DNA from: Pegoplata infirma
Lineage: Eukaryota; Arthropoda; Insecta; Diptera; Anthomyiidae
Direction: 5' to 3'
Length of the DNA stretch: 64,000 bases
NCBI GenBank assembly: GCA_963921195.1
Contig: OY992538.1
Location: forward strand, 6,410,330-6,474,329
The notes under the pieces are model-generated. The model worked only from the letters and a program-made list of their open reading frames with translations, was not told the DNA's origin and did not search any database. Below, piece after piece: positions 34,070-46,045 of this stretch (its first letter is position 1; every line of letters starts with the position of its first letter). A program made the translations under genes and the position numbers.

Positions 34070-34430
34070 TATATTTTGAGTAGGTTTATTCTAGCTCGAG
34101 GTCATTGTTTCCTTTACTTATTAAAACTATGATATTCTCATAGAATAATTTTCAAGAAAATTATTTTTGTGTTTTATATTTATTTAGTTAATAATCGTGA
34201 TCTTACTACGGTGGTACAGTTTTCGTCTTCCCAATGGGAGTAGAGTCGAATATGTATTAATATTTTGGTTTGAACCCTTTGCTACTTGTAGTATTAAGTC
34301 TTGCAAAAAATTACCAATATAAATAAATTTAAAACAGAAAAATAATTTTCTTGAAAATTATTCTATGAGAATATCATAGTTTAAATTAGTAAAGGAAATA
34401 ATGACCTCGAGCTAGAATAAACCTCCTTAA
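34070..34430. mobile_element. Foldback element, ~100-bp arms
   Basis: AGGTTTATTCTAGCTCGAGG through ATTCTCATAGAATAATTTTC (about 34085-34190) is inverted at about 34325-34423. The ~135-bp loop is unique. Non-coding; TSD not identified. Confidence 0.78.
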
Positions 34431-35019
34431 AATATATTATTCCATTTTGTTATTATCAATCGTTTTACGTCATTATCATGTAGTTGATATAAAACAACTT
34501 CATTGAGCTTGTTGGACTGATCAAATCTTTAAAGTGTAGGAAACAAAAAAAAATGCTCAGAGGTTTCGATTGTGGGATTCTGAAGATTTGTAAGAAAATT
34601 CCTCCGACTCCGAGTACTTTTCCGAAGGTTTTGTGATCTCTTCCTTTTGTGAATTCTTCGGGATTATGAGCTCATATTTTTTAAAAATCTCTGAAGTTTA
34701 AGAATTTTTTTTAATAGGACAAATTTTTATCCATGTTTGAGAGAGTCTGAGTCTGTAACCGATCAGACCCGATGGGGTCTTCACCCAATCGTGTCCTCGA
34801 AAGTGTATAAAATAAATTCAAATTTTTTAGTTCAAATTGGCATAATACAAACAATTTTTTTTTCATTATTTTTAAGAAAAATTTTAGAGATAAATATGAA
34901 CTAACAAGAAAGAAAACATTTTAGTGGAGCTAAATCTTTAGCAATTTTTCATAAATTTAGTTAATTTTGCCATTTTTTAGTTATTTTTTTTTTTTAATTG
35001 CACTGTGAAATAAGTTTGG

Positions 35020-36420
35020 GGTCTTCGCGTGTATCTTGAATAAGACAAAAAAAAATTAAATATACCAATAGAAGACCAAAATCCCCGATGGGTTTTGAAA
35101 ACTTAGCTCGAGTTCTTTTTTAATGGCACACTCAAGTTTTTAATTTTTTTTTTCAAATTCGTTTGGAATAAGTCAAAAAAAGTATTAAATCTAATTATGA
35201 AGCAAATAATATTCAAAGATGCCTTCAGAGAAATTATGTGGAGGTTCGTTTCTTAGATTATATTAACCCTCAATATTTCACTTTTAGGTGGTCATTTTGG
35301 TGCTTGTTTTAAATATCCTCTAAGAACACCAATAAAACGTGCGTTTAAAGGGTTAAAATGTTCTACAAAAAATTCACTAGGGGTTGTTAAAGATCAAAAG
35401 TTTGTGCAAAAAGTGAAAAATGCTTAAAAAGTAAAGTTATTACATACACTCCAAAATATATCTTAGTCAAAATATTAGTAAAAGTTATTGTAATTTACGT
35501 CAACTAATTCTAGCAATGTCCGTCTGTCTGTGGAAATGGTGATCACGGCCAAAATATTACACGGAGCTGACTGAAACTTAACATATTTATTGGCAGTTCT
35601 CCCGAAAAGTTTGGTATTGCATTTGAGCGACATCGGTTCAGCGGTTCAAAAGTTATGAACGAAAATGTAGGGACGCCTCATTTTAGTACATTCAACATAA
35701 CCTAAAAATACAAAATGCTTTAATTCGGCTGCTGGTGGACATATGTGAACATAATTGAACACCAAATGGTATTTAAACAAGTACAAAAATATTTTTTGAC
35801 AAAAAAATAAAAAAATCGCGTATTTTTTTTTTGCGGAAATTTTTTTAAAAAAAAATTTTTTTTTTAAGTAATTTCCTTTTAAATAAAGTTTTTTGCAATA
35901 ATCTTTTTGAAATTGTGGAGGTGTATCACTATATTCGGCAAGGCCGAATTAAACTTTTTTACTTGTTTTTTTATTTTTGATTAGCAAAATAGTTTTGCTA
36001 ATATTACTACATTATTTGCAACATGGATCCAAAACTACAGCTTCTTTTTGCTAATTTTAACCATTTTTTTGCTAGACTTACAATATTTTTTTTATTTTTT
36101 GAGTGTACTTTTTAACTCTTTTTTAACATTTTAATTGTGGTAATTTACAATTTTACTTTTTTAAGCATTTTTCACTTTTCGCACGAACATTTGAACGCAC
36201 GTTTTATTGGAGTTCTATGAGGATATTAAAGAAAAAGACCAAAAGGATCCCTAAAAGAGAAGAGATGAAGACATCTCTTAACATTTATTACCTCAGAATT
36301 AGATTTAATATTTTTTTTACTTATTTAAAACGCCTTCGAAAAAAATTTGAAAACTTTAGTAGGCCATACAAAAATAACTAGAGCTAAGTTTTCAAAGCCC
36401 TTCGGGGATTTTTGTCTACT
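35020..36420. mobile_element. Foldback element split by a dispersed repeat
   Basis: Arms pair across the centre: AATCCCCGATGGGTTTTGAA (35080) with TTTCAAAGCCCTTCGGGGAT (36391), AAAACGTGCGTTT (35335) with ACGCACGTTTTATTGG (36193), and AAAGTGAAAAATGCTTAAAA (35412) with TTTTAAGCATTTTTCACTTT (36157). The former loop now contains the GTCCGTCTG repeat at 35500-35968. Confidence 0.72.
35500..35968 (+). repeat. Dispersed GTCCGTCTG repeat, forward copy (5' truncated)
   Basis: Begins at ATTCTAGCAATGTCCGTCTG, lacking the TATACCCTCC start, and ends CGGCAAGGCCGAATTAAAC then TTACTTGTTT. Body wording (GGTATTGCATTTGAGCGA, GCGGTTCAAAAGTTATGAAC) is shared with 10409, 38050 and 45346. Confidence 0.85.
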
Positions 36421-36693
36421 GTTGGCATATTTCCGTTTTTTTTTTTGGTCCAATCTAAATCCAAAAATCGTGTTACACAGTGTTGGAGTTGCACATCTTT
36501 AGGATTTAATGTTTTGGGTATGAGTACAAAATTGGCATCCATTTTTCACTTAAAAAGGGGATTGTGTAGGGAATTCTTAGATTCGGCCAAATCGAATTTA
36601 AATTTTCTACTTTTTTCCTTTTTACTTTGTTTTCGAAAGATTGCGACATTTAATCAAAAAAAAATAACCAAATCTTAGCACACAACCCTCGTA

Positions 36694-37940
36694 TAGTTTA
36701 AAATAAATACCACTTGTTATTTTTTCAGTTATTAATTAGAAAGACTGGTAATATGAGCTTCATTCAGTAACATAAATCCACAATAAAAAATACGTTTAAG
36801 GCAATTTTGCACTTATAATTAATTAATAAATATCACTTTTCTATAATAAACTGACTATTTTTGTAAAAAATATTCTTTTAATGATGGCAAGTTATTTGTG
36901 TTAATAATTTTTAAAATAATTGCATAATTTTGTAAAATTTTCCGTTAAGACGGATCACGGATTACTATTTTTAACAATAAAATTTGTGATGTATTGTTTT
37001 TTATATGATGGACGTTTTTTTTCTTATTTCACATTTAAGTCACGCGGTGTTGGCACGATAAAAATATTAAACTTTTCTTTTCGTTTTTTTTCTTTCTTTA
37101 AGTACAAAATTTAGTCCTTGACTGAAGAAATATCCTTTGACAACAAGGAGTTGTTAGTTCGTCGGTGGGTGTGTGTGTGGGTAGTCAAGGATGTTTTAAA
37201 AAAAAATATTTTTGCCGTTATTTAATTTACAACGAACCGTTTAAAATGACACTTCCCTAGGGACTGGTTGCACAATTCATCACTGCTTATGGCAGTTGGC
37301 CTCAATTGTGTTGAAATATTTTTGTTCCGAATACCATATGATATTTAGAGAGTGTATTTTTCTATTAACTGGAATCACATGTACTCTAGATTTTTCTTAT
37401 TAATTTTTTAATAGTTTACATTTATATTAATTGTTTGAAATGTTAAAAATCAACGTCAATTTAAACTGATTTCCTTCTTGCCGCCTCTCTAAATGTCTCT
37501 GTTTTTCATTTAATATTTATTATTTTTGTTTTGTGAAATCACCACCGCAATTTAAAATATCGTTTATTTATTATTTTTGCAATTTTTTGTGTAAAACGAA
37601 ATGAAAATCTATACACTTTATTACAAAAATGAAAAAAAGAACATTTGCATTCAATGGGCAACCAGATAACACTGAACTTGACATTCAATTAGTTTTAGTT
37701 TCTCTTCGGTGTCTAACAAATTTTGTGATATATTGTATCTCACTCAATACCTTTTTGAATATTGAAAAAGTGCCTCATCATAATTTGTACAGTAAACTTT
37801 AGTGAAACAAAAAATAAATTCTCTAGGAAACTCTCAGTTATAAATAAATACAAATGTACAGGATGTGACATAAATATAATGACAGAAAGATTTCTAAGAA
37901 GATCTCTATTTAAGATATAAATCGAATAGTTCTCAATCTG
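36694..37940. other. Relatively unique sequence upstream of the transporter
   Basis: About 1.2 kb without recognisable repeats, unlike its surroundings. It is a candidate location for an untranslated first exon and promoter of the minus-strand transporter. TTCAGTG near 37672 (minus strand) resembles an arthropod initiator, without a correctly spaced TATA box. Frames such as 36920-37114 are not convincing genes. Confidence 0.35.
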
Positions 37941-38050
37941 AGTTGGCAGCCGTTACCCTTTTAACACCGTAACCGTATTATAGCACTTTTAAAACGGCTT
38001 ACGTTACCAACTCCAATACCGATATAAAAGTTTTTACACTTCATTTCCGA
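37941..38050. repeat. Fragment of the GGTAACGG-box hAT family
   Basis: GAGTTGGCAGCCGTTACCC followed by CCGTAACCG and CCAATACCGATAT-type boxes resembles the subterminal regions of the hAT-like element at 57419-63951. Only one end is visible. Confidence 0.5.
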
Positions 38051-38767
38051 TATCGAACCTATATCGGTTATATAACTCATCTAAATATCGGTCGGGGACC
38101 CCATAAAAAATATATATTATTGATAAGTGAGCGATTCTAAGACATTCGGCTCACCATCTGTCTGTTGAAATAGCGATCGCAGCCAAAATATTTAACAGAT
38201 ATAGCTGAACCCAGCAAAAACTTGGTAATGGGTGCCCCATTCTGCCTCGCTTACGTGGTAATGGCTTTGAATACTACTAATTACCATTAGCATTACATTG
38301 CGCCAAAAAAGGCAAAATGTGTTTACCTACAATGACATCACCGTGTTAAAGTAATTAACACTAAAATTGGGAGGTAACTAGTTACTTAAATTTTTGCTAA
38401 CCCCTTAAGTTAATTACTTGGTAAGCGAAGTTTTTGCTGGGAAACTCATTTATTTGAATCTCCTGAGCAGTTTGGTATTGCATTTGAGCGATATCGGTTC
38501 AGCGGTTTAAAAGTTATGAACGAAAATTAAGGATACCTCGAAAATTGACAAATGTGTAAAAATTAAGTTCCGAATGGTATTTAAACAAGTACAAAAAATA
38601 TTTTGTTACAAACATAAAAATTTCGCGATTTTTTTTTTCTTTACCAAAAAAAATTTTTTTTTTTGCTGAAATTTTTTTTTCTAATTTTTTTCCCCTCAAA
38701 AAATCTTTCTAATATTCTGGAGCGTATCCATACATTCAGCAATGCCGAATTTAACTTGTTTACTTAT
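38050..38767 (+). repeat. Dispersed GTCCGTCTG repeat with a MITE inserted
   Basis: Carries AACTCATCTAAATATCGGTC, CCCCATAAAAAATATATATT and, after the MITE, GGTATTGCATTTGAGCGATA, and ends at TTTACTTATT. The interruption by the 232-bp MITE (38210-38441) splits GCTGAA|AACTC, allowing the MITE boundary to be read directly. Confidence 0.8.
38210..38441. mobile_element. CCCAGCAAAAACTTGG MITE, 2-bp TSD (AA)
   Basis: CCCAGCAAAAACTTGGTAAT pairs imperfectly with ...TTACTTGGTAAGCGAAGTTTTTGCTGGG. AA precedes and follows it, and removing element plus one AA restores the host wording ctgaaact seen in sister repeats. Same family as 51672-55702 and 60026-61399. Confidence 0.85.
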
Positions 38768-38866
38768 TAAACACGATAATGTTTTTGGCTGGTGTCTAAT
38801 TTTCAAAGTGACCCAGGACACCACCTCTGTTTTGACTATATAATCGATTGTCCTTAAACTTGCATA

Positions 38867-39910
38867 TGAGGCATTCCACACCAAATGTCCAGCGAAAAAA
38901 AAAAACAGTTTGTATGGATAGCCCTATATGGAACTTAGAAAATTACGTATTTGGTTTTTCAATTTTCCAAAAACTGGGCTTAGGAGGCGTGGTCAAATAT
39001 TGGAAAAATGGTCAAATTTGTGGCGAGTTGCCTTGATTAAATATTTATCACATTAAAACGGAATGCACCAGATTCTCAAAAATTTACATTCTTATATAGT
39101 TTTGTATAGGCTATCGATTAAATTTTTTTTTTTTTTGGAAAATTTTCAGAACCCGTTCTGAAATTTTCCATTTTTTTAAAAATCAATTTATCAAAAATCC
39201 GGGCACTTTTTTTTTTTAAGTTTAGATGTTTGTCCATCCACACAAAAAAAAATCAGAAACACGTTCTTCGTTTTTTTCGAGAAAATCGCATTTGAATTTT
39301 AAATTTCATAACAATTTTGTAATTTGCTTGTATTTTCTTGTTTTAACGTTGCGAATGAGTAATATTAATTGCGTAAATATTTCTCATACGCTCCGTTGAA
39401 GCAAGAAAATACAAGCAAATTACAAAATTGTTATGAAATTTAAAATTCAAATGCGATTTTCACGAAAAAAAAACGAAGAACGTGTTTCTTATTTTTTTTT
39501 TGTGTGGATGAACAAACATACAAACTTAAAAAAAAAAATTAAAAAAAAAAAGTGGTCGGATTTTTGATAAATTTACTTTTTAAAAAATTAAAAATTTCAA
39601 AACGGGTTCTGAAAATTTTCCAAAAAAAAAATTTTTAATCGACAGGCCATACAAAACTGTATAAGAATGTAAATTTTTGAGATCGTGGTGCATTCCGTTT
39701 TAATGTGATAAATATTTAATCAATGCAACTCGCCACAAATTTGACCATTTTTCCAACATTTGACCACGCCTCCTAAGCCCAGTTTTTGAAAATTTGAAAA
39801 CCCAAAAACGCAATTTTCTTAGTTCCATATAGGGCTATCCAAACAACCTATTCAGAAATTTACGGGACACATGTTTTTCTGTAGCGGGACATTTGGTGTG
39901 GAATGCCTCA
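38867..39910. mobile_element. Large foldback, TGAGGCATTCC ends
   Basis: The left end TGAGGCATTCCACACCAAAT and right end ATTTGGTGTGGAATGCCTCA are exact inverses. Arms of ~460-510 bp (38867-39330, 39400-39910) pair almost throughout around a ~70-bp centre. Flanks are CATA and TATA, so TA or a degraded TATA was duplicated. Short frames at 38848-39036 and 38696-38884 lie on the arms and are not genes. Confidence 0.85.
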
Positions 39911-42008
39911 TATAGGAAAGAGGAGAGCAAAATATGAGTTATCTGTTTTTTTTTTAGCTGCCCAATCTCATATTTAGTGGGTCAAAGGGGAGGGGGGAAA
40001 ACGGAATTTTTTCCCTTTTTTTGAGGATTTTTCCCATTTCTTCAAAAGAAACTATATGCACATTTTATACAGGTGAAAAGGTTTTTTGAAGGCCTATCCA
40101 AATTTGGCTTCGCTAATTCGGCTTCGTTAAGTTCGTTATTGTCAGAAATGAATAATTTTTGGGGTAGTTTATATGGAGATGTATATATGTACGACCGCCA
40201 AAATCAAATATAATAATCTCTATCAAAATTAAGCAGGCCTGTATTTTTTCCGTTTGGCAAAATTCCTGCTAGTTCGGCTTTTATACTGATTTTCCCGAAA
40301 GCTCTTATTTTTTCATAAGGTGGCAAAAAAAACAGGTAACTCTTATTTTTTCCCCCTCATTCCCATATTCAAGTTTCAGGACAATCGCTGGGTGCTCTGT
40401 AAAAGGCCTTCCTTGTAAGTAGAGTTTTTGTTTTCCCAGACTTTTTCATTTCCTGGGAAAGCGGGAATTTTTTACGATTTCCCGGGATTCCGGGAATTCC
40501 CGGTCGAAAATTAAATTTATAAAAACATATGTTTTTTTGTGTGGGAGTTCACTCTTCTCTCTAACGGATGTCCAAAATAGAATGGCGAGACAATAAAATG
40601 TTTTAAATGGTTTATAAAATGTCAAAAGCTATAAGAGTATTTGGGTAAAAATGCAGAAATCCAGTTTTTATACAAATATTAGAAATGGTCACAGGTTACG
40701 TATTTTCGAGCTTAAGTTTGGAAGTTGGAACCCAGTGGTTGAACGAGGGCGACAGAAGGGCCCCCAAAGTAGAGCACCTTTTGCATACGAACACTTTAAT
40801 GGTCTGCCATTTTTTGTTAGTTATCGAATTTCTTGCCTGTTTGTAAGGGAATCTTTTTTGTAATATGCTTTTAAGATTTCTGAATTATTTGACATTAACT
40901 AATATGCATCCGTTTGTGCTTGCAATAAAGTTTCGCAACTTTTTTTTGTAGGCAAACGGGGGCTAAAAGCAAACGGGGTAGAAAAAATCACGAAACTGTT
41001 TTCCTCCTTCGTTGCTTTTCACCCCGTTTACCACCAACAAAGAAAGCTGGTAAAACAGGCGGTGTGTAAGTTTGTTCTTTCCAAAAAATTATCCATTTCT
41101 ACTTCTGTGCACTGTAGGCTAATCGAGACACTATAAAAGACGTTACATACGCGCATTTTGATGAACACACTGGAAAAATGTACACACGGTAAAAATTTCT
41201 TCCGTATTTGAAACCGTGTAGAATCAAATAAAATTGATTCAAAATCTTGCCAAGCATTTAAGTGAATAAGATCTTTGAAGCTTTAAATGGTCCTTTTGGG
41301 TAATCGTAGAATTAAAATATTGTTTTGTCACTCAAAAAAAATTATACATTCAAAAAAAACTTACACCAAAAAAAGTAAAATAAAAAAATTACACTTACTC
41401 AGAAAAAAAAATATTAAAAAAATCTTTTACAAATTTTTTTTTTTTCAAAATTATACTATTTACATAAAGAAATTGACATCACTTAACAAATATTTTTGTT
41501 CAAAAAGTTTTGGTCATTAAACCTTAATCATAAATCAATCAGAAATATATATTTTTTTTTAATTTTTAGAGTAATTTTTTACTGCGTTTGTACAAAATCC
41601 TCAAAAGTGTTTTTGAAAAGTTTTTTAAATGTTTTGGAAAATTAAATAATAACTTTTTTGTTTAATATTTTTAACAAATTCACTTTATTTGTTGTTATAA
41701 TTTAAGTTTTAATTGTAAATTTGTTTGTACACTTTTAATGTAGTATTGTTAAATTTTATTTTATTTAAAAGTATGTTGTTTTGTCCACGATCATTACTAA
41801 AGTGAAGTTTCAATAAGACAGCAGGTAGGTGAATGGTCAAACAAAAATTTTTGCAAAAACTAATCAATGTTAAGCAAGCAACGGGATTAACAAAAGGGAA
41901 TATGTAAAAACACTGTGCAACACGAATTTGAATTTAAATAAGACCAGTAAAAAATTAAAAAGACTACCAATACTCTATCTCTTTTGACTGCACTCTAATT
42001 AATATGAT
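39911..42008. other. Diverged repeats, no gene
   Basis: 39950-40400 resembles 16900-17400 (see there). 40440-40510 holds TCCCGGGATTCCGGGAATT, a short GC-rich self-complementary stretch. 40885-41050 has GCAAACGGGG repeats. 41163-41250 begins TACACACGGTAAAAATTTC and is paired shortly after by GAAACCGTGTAG. The frames at 40651-40863 and 41287-41520 have no recognised domain; the latter is Lys-rich low complexity. Confidence 0.45.
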
Positions 42009-42149
42009 TTCAGTTTCCTACTATAAATTGGGTAAATTTTACACAAAATGTGTAGTTGTACCAAAAAATTATTGGAAATTTACACATTTATAGTAGTATG
42101 TATATTATTTGAATTTGTTGAAATTTACCCAATTTATAGTAGGAAACTG
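42009..42149. mobile_element. 141-bp MITE with perfect 29-bp inverted ends
   Basis: CAGTTTCCTACTATAAATTG... at the left (about 42010-42038) is exactly inverted at 42119-42148 (...CAATTTATAGTAGGAAACTG). The 80-bp interior is partly palindromic (ATTTACACATTTATAGTAG). Duplication not evident. Confidence 0.8.
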
Positions 42150-42719
42150 GACTCATTTGTTTAGAGTGTGTTCGAAAAGTTCTTTTCTTCCTGACATTTT
42201 CTAGAAACAAAATTATTTTTCAAATTGAAAGAAATCTACTCTTTTTAAATCATCAGAAACGCACCGTGAAGGGTTTTAAAAACTCAAGAATCTTTTAAAC
42301 ACAATGAAAAAAAAATTATCAATTTTGATTAGAAATATTCTATTTTGTGTAAAAATTTTTCTTTGTAATTTTTGTAAAAAAAAAAAAAGAAAAATTACTA
42401 ATTTTTTTGGAGTGTAATTTTTTAGTGTAAAAATATTTTTGAGTAACAAAAATATTTTGTATTTTTCTATAAAATTTCGTGAACGTAGAAAAAAATTTTT
42501 GTAAATTTTTTGTCAAATTTCAAAAGGCGACATCTAGAAAACCGCTCAACCAATTGAATAAATTTTTTGATATTTGTGTTCAGCATGCCAAAATTAATAA
42601 AAACAAGTGCCGAATCTTTTATACCCTCCAAAATGTAAAAAAATAAAAAAAAAATTGTCAGAGGCATTTTTTGGGGGGGGGATGATGGGGTCAGTGGGGA
42701 CCCCATCGCAATAAATATA
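42150..42719. other. AT-rich sequence with repeat debris
   Basis: A TTTTATACCCTCC start near 42618 and GACCCCATC near 42700 hint at a fragment of the dispersed family. Otherwise nothing. Confidence 0.4.
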
Positions 42720-44928
42720 ACAAATGTTTTATTTATTTAACAAAAATACAAAAAAAAAAACATAATTTTTTAAAAAAGTGTATTTTTTTAGAGGTTGGTT
42801 CAGTTCTTCAAGGGGGAACTTTTTTCCCCCTAGTACGATTTTGCCCATTTCCGAACCGAACCTAACCTGCCTAGAACCATAAGACATATTCGTAACAAAT
42901 TTCAGGAGGATAGCTTTTTTATTTTGGACTGCATTGTGTCATCTACAAATAGACGGACGGACGGACATTAATAATATATATGGGGCATTCCATGTCAAAT
43001 CGGACACTTTGAAATTTTTTTTTTTTAGATTTTCCCAATTTGTTTACAGTTTTTAGTACCCTTCGAAAACTCCTTCGTGGTAAATTTTCAGATTTTTTTG
43101 ATAACCCGTTCAAAAGATATCGAATTTTTAAAAATTTGTAGTTTGTTCCTTTACTCAAACTTCTTTTACTCATAACTTCTTCAATAAATTTAAAATTTTT
43201 CTTTTCAAAAAAAAATCTCATTTTTGAAAATGTTTGTACTCGTCGATTTTTTTTTATTTTTTTGTGTAAAACTTCAATCGATTCTACAAATTTTTTGCCT
43301 AGGAGATTCGTGGGATAGCGATTATTACTATTTTTTAAAATTTTTTGAAAAAATTTTATTCTAATTTTCCAATCTTAAAATCATTTCTACTGCTCCAATC
43401 GTGCGTCATAGAGGGGTCCTTTATAAGACCGACCCCCATTAATTTTTACGTCTTAGCATTTCTTTGAAACAAACTAATACCCTATCTCCAATTTCTAAGG
43501 GGGCTCCCACACAAAACGACATTTTTTAAAATTTGCTCCAACCGCTCTAACTGCCCTAATAGTGCCCTTAGAGCAACAAAATGTATGACCGACCCACAAT
43601 ATTTTTTAGTCCAAACATTTTCTCTGAACACTCCTACCCTCTATCTTTAACTGTTAAGGCGGTCCCCATACAATTTTTTTTATTTTTTGTAAATTTGTTT
43701 TATTTAATCAGCTTCTACCGGTCCAATTGTGCGTCCGAGAGGGGTCATTAGTGAGACCGACCCCCATTTATTTTTACCCTACAACATTTTTTTAAAACAT
43801 ACCTACGCCCTATCTCCACTCCCTAAGTAGGCTCCCATACAAATAACAGTTGGAGCAAATTTTATAAAAATGTAATTTTAAATGGAAGCCTACTTAGGGA
43901 GTAGAGATAGGGCGTAGGTATGTTTTAAAAAAATGTTGTAGGGTAAAAATAAATGGGGTTCGGTCTCAATAATGACCCCTCTCGGACGCACCATTGGACC
44001 AGTAGAAGCTGATTAAATAAAACAAATTTACAAAAAATAAAAAAATTGTATGGGGACCGCCTTAACAATTAGAGATAGAGGATATGTGTGTTCAGAGAAA
44101 ATGTTTGGACAAAAAAAAATATTGTAGGCCGGTCATACATTTTGTTGCTCTAAGGGCACTATTAGGGCAGTTAGAGCGGTTGGAGCAAATTTTAAGAAAT
44201 GTCGTTTTGTGTGGGAGCCCCCTTAGAAATTGGAGATAGGGTATTAGTTTGTTCCAAAAGAATTGTTAAGAAGTAAAAATTAATGGGGGTCGGTCTTATA
44301 AATGACCCCTCTATGACGCACGATTGGAGCAGTAGAAACGATTTTAAGATTGAAAAATTACAACAAAATTTTTTAAAAAAATTTAAAAAAATAGTAATAA
44401 TTGTTATCCCACAATCCTCCTGGGCAAAAAATTTGTAGAATCAATAGAAGTTTTACACAAAAAAATTTAAAAAAATCGAAGAGTACAAACATTTTCAAAA
44501 ATGATATTTAAATTTTAAAACTTAAATTTCGCATACTAGAGCGCTTTTAAGAATTTTTTGGAATTTTTTTTAAAAAGTATATAAAAAAACAAAAATTTTG
44601 AAAAAAAAAAATTGATATTTGGACCATTATTGAAGAAGTTATGAGTAAAAGAAGTTTGAGTAAAGGAACAAACTACAAATTTTTAAAAATTCGATATCTT
44701 TTGAACGGGTCATCAAAAAAATCTGAACGTTTACCACGAAGGAGTTTTCGAAGGGTACTAAAAACTGTTAACAAACTGGGAAAATCTAAAAAAAAATTTT
44801 TCAAAGTGTCCGATTTGACATGGAATGCCCCATATACTTTATGGGGTCACCGACTGATATTTCGATGAGTTACAAACGGAATGACAAAGTGAGTATACCC
44901 ACATACTGTGGTTGGAGGGTATAAAAAT
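42720..44928 (-). repeat. Dispersed repeat, reverse type, split by a giant foldback
   Basis: The left part (42720-42980) carries GGTTGGTTCAGTTCTTCAAG, CATATTCGTAACAAATTTC, AGACGGACGGACGG and ATTAATAATATATA. The right part (44833-44928) carries TATACTTTATGGGG, GATATTTCGATGAGTTACA and GGTTGGAGGGTATAAAAA. Joined, they match the uninterrupted copy at 55905-56240. Confidence 0.85.
42981..44832. mobile_element. 1.85-kb foldback, TGGGGCATTCC ends, TATA TSD
   Basis: Ends TGGGGCATTCCATGTCAAAT and ATTTGACATGGAATGCCCCA. TATA lies on both sides (42977-42980, 44833-44836). The intact relative at 56105-56180 shows the empty site. Left and right halves pair at roughly 90% by eye around a centre near 43865; the right arm has ~100 extra bp (44500-44630). 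Mirror-image frames at 42943-43221 and 44641-44868 (SKRSLSKGTNYKF...) result from the palindrome, not from two genes. Confidence 0.9.
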
Positions 44929-45345
44929 GTATCGCAAGTTATTTTTAATTTTATAATTTTTTAATTTTGGTGAAAATTAAAAAAAAAAAAACAAAACTTT
45001 GATCTGAGGGCGCCATGGATTAAAAAGATCGTATTTGGCTCAAATTAAGTTTAAATTAAATATTTGCTGTGTTTTTATGCAAGTGCTTTTATTTTCTGAT
45101 AAATCTTGTTTTGTATAAAAAAAAATATTTTAAAATACCAAAACAAATTTAGAATACTTTTTTCCATAATCTAAGCCCTTTTCCATAATCTAGCTATTAT
45201 AATCCGAAAAAATAATAAAAATTTTTGTCAAATTAAAAAAGATATAAATCAAAATATATCCAAAATGGACTTATTAAATCGTAAAATTTAGTTGGATTAA
45301 TTTTGATTTATTTAATTTTTTTTTTCATTTTCCAAAAAAATTTTA
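44929..45345. repeat. Left arm of a ~5-kb-spaced inverted repeat
   Basis: 45057-45195 (TTGCTGTGTTTTTATGC..., CCAAAACAAATTTAGAATAC, TTTTCCATAATCTA) is inverted at 49940-50065. The pair may be the arms of one older element whose centre received the insertions at 45346-49930. Confidence 0.65.
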
Positions 45346-45528
45346 TTTTTTATACCCTCCACTTAGTGATAGAGGGTATATATAAGTTTGTCATTCCGTT
45401 TGTAACTCATCGAAATATCGATCTGGGACCCCATAAAGTATATATATTCATGATGCCCGATCGATTTTAAGACATTCTAGCGATGTCCGTCTGTCCGTCT
45501 GTCCGTCTGTCCGTCTGTCCGTCTGTCC

Positions 45529-45590
<62 letters not shown>

Positions 45591-46045
45591 GGAAAATGCT
45601 GTCGCGGACAAAATATTGCACAGAGATGACTGAAACTTAACATATATATTGGAAGTTCTCCCGAAAAGTTTGGTATTGCATTTGAGCGATATCGGTTCAG
45701 CGGTTAAAAAGTTATGAACGAAAATGTACGCACACCTCAAAAATTTCAGTACATTCAACATAACCTAAAAATACAAAATGGTTTAATTCGGCTTCTGGTT
45801 GACATATGTGAACATAATTGAACACCAAATGGTATTTAAACAAGTACGAATATATTTTTTGACAAAAAAAGAAAAAAATCGCGGATTTTTTTTTACCAAA
45901 ATTTTTTTCGCGGAAATTTTTTTTCAAAATTTTTTTTTTTCAAAAGTAATTTCCTTTTAAATAAAGTTCTTTGTAATAATCTTTTTGAAATTGTGGAGGG
46001 TATCACTACATTCGGCAAGGCCGAATTTAGCTTTTTTACTTGTTT
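45346..46045 (+). repeat. Dispersed GTCCGTCTG repeat, forward, near full length
   Basis: Complete order: TTTTTATACCCTCC, TGTCATTCCGTTTGTAACTC, AAATATCGATCTGGGACCCC, a long tetranucleotide run, GGTATTGCATTTGAGCGATA, T-rich part, GGAGGGTATCACTACATTCG, GGCCGAATTTAGC, ACTTGTTT. Best reference copy in the window for this family. Confidence 0.88.
45486..45592 (+). repeat. (GTCC/GTCT)n microsatellite
   Basis: Six GTCCGTCT units followed by a dozen or more GTCT units, an expansion of the short GTCCGTCTGTCTG present in the other copies of the dispersed repeat. The Asp-Arg-Gln-Thr-rich frame on the reverse strand (45477-45761) is an artefact of it. Confidence 0.95.

Larger units (their letters stand above)
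31904..36693. mobile_element. Region bracketed by mariner-like ends (TACGAGGGTTGT)
   Basis: TACGAGGGTTGTATGATAA at 31904 and its imperfect inverse ending ACAACCCTCGTA at 36693 are flanked by TA on both sides, as Tc1/mariner insertion requires. The 4.8 kb between holds at least five unrelated insertions and no recognisable transposase. It could be one old element filled by later insertions, or two solo ends by chance. Confidence 0.45.

Noticed and set aside
41287..41520. 77-codon Lys-rich frame
   Set aside because: Composed of AAA-rich low-complexity codons typical of T/A tracts here.
42943..44868. Two nearly identical ~75-92-residue basic proteins (SKRSLSKGTNYKF...) on opposite strands
   Set aside because: They are the two arms of the palindrome at 42981-44832; no start context, no family, Lys-rich from AT-rich sequence.
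45477..45761. Asp-Arg-Gln-Thr repeat protein on the minus strand
   Set aside because: Pure translation of the GTCT/GTCC microsatellite.
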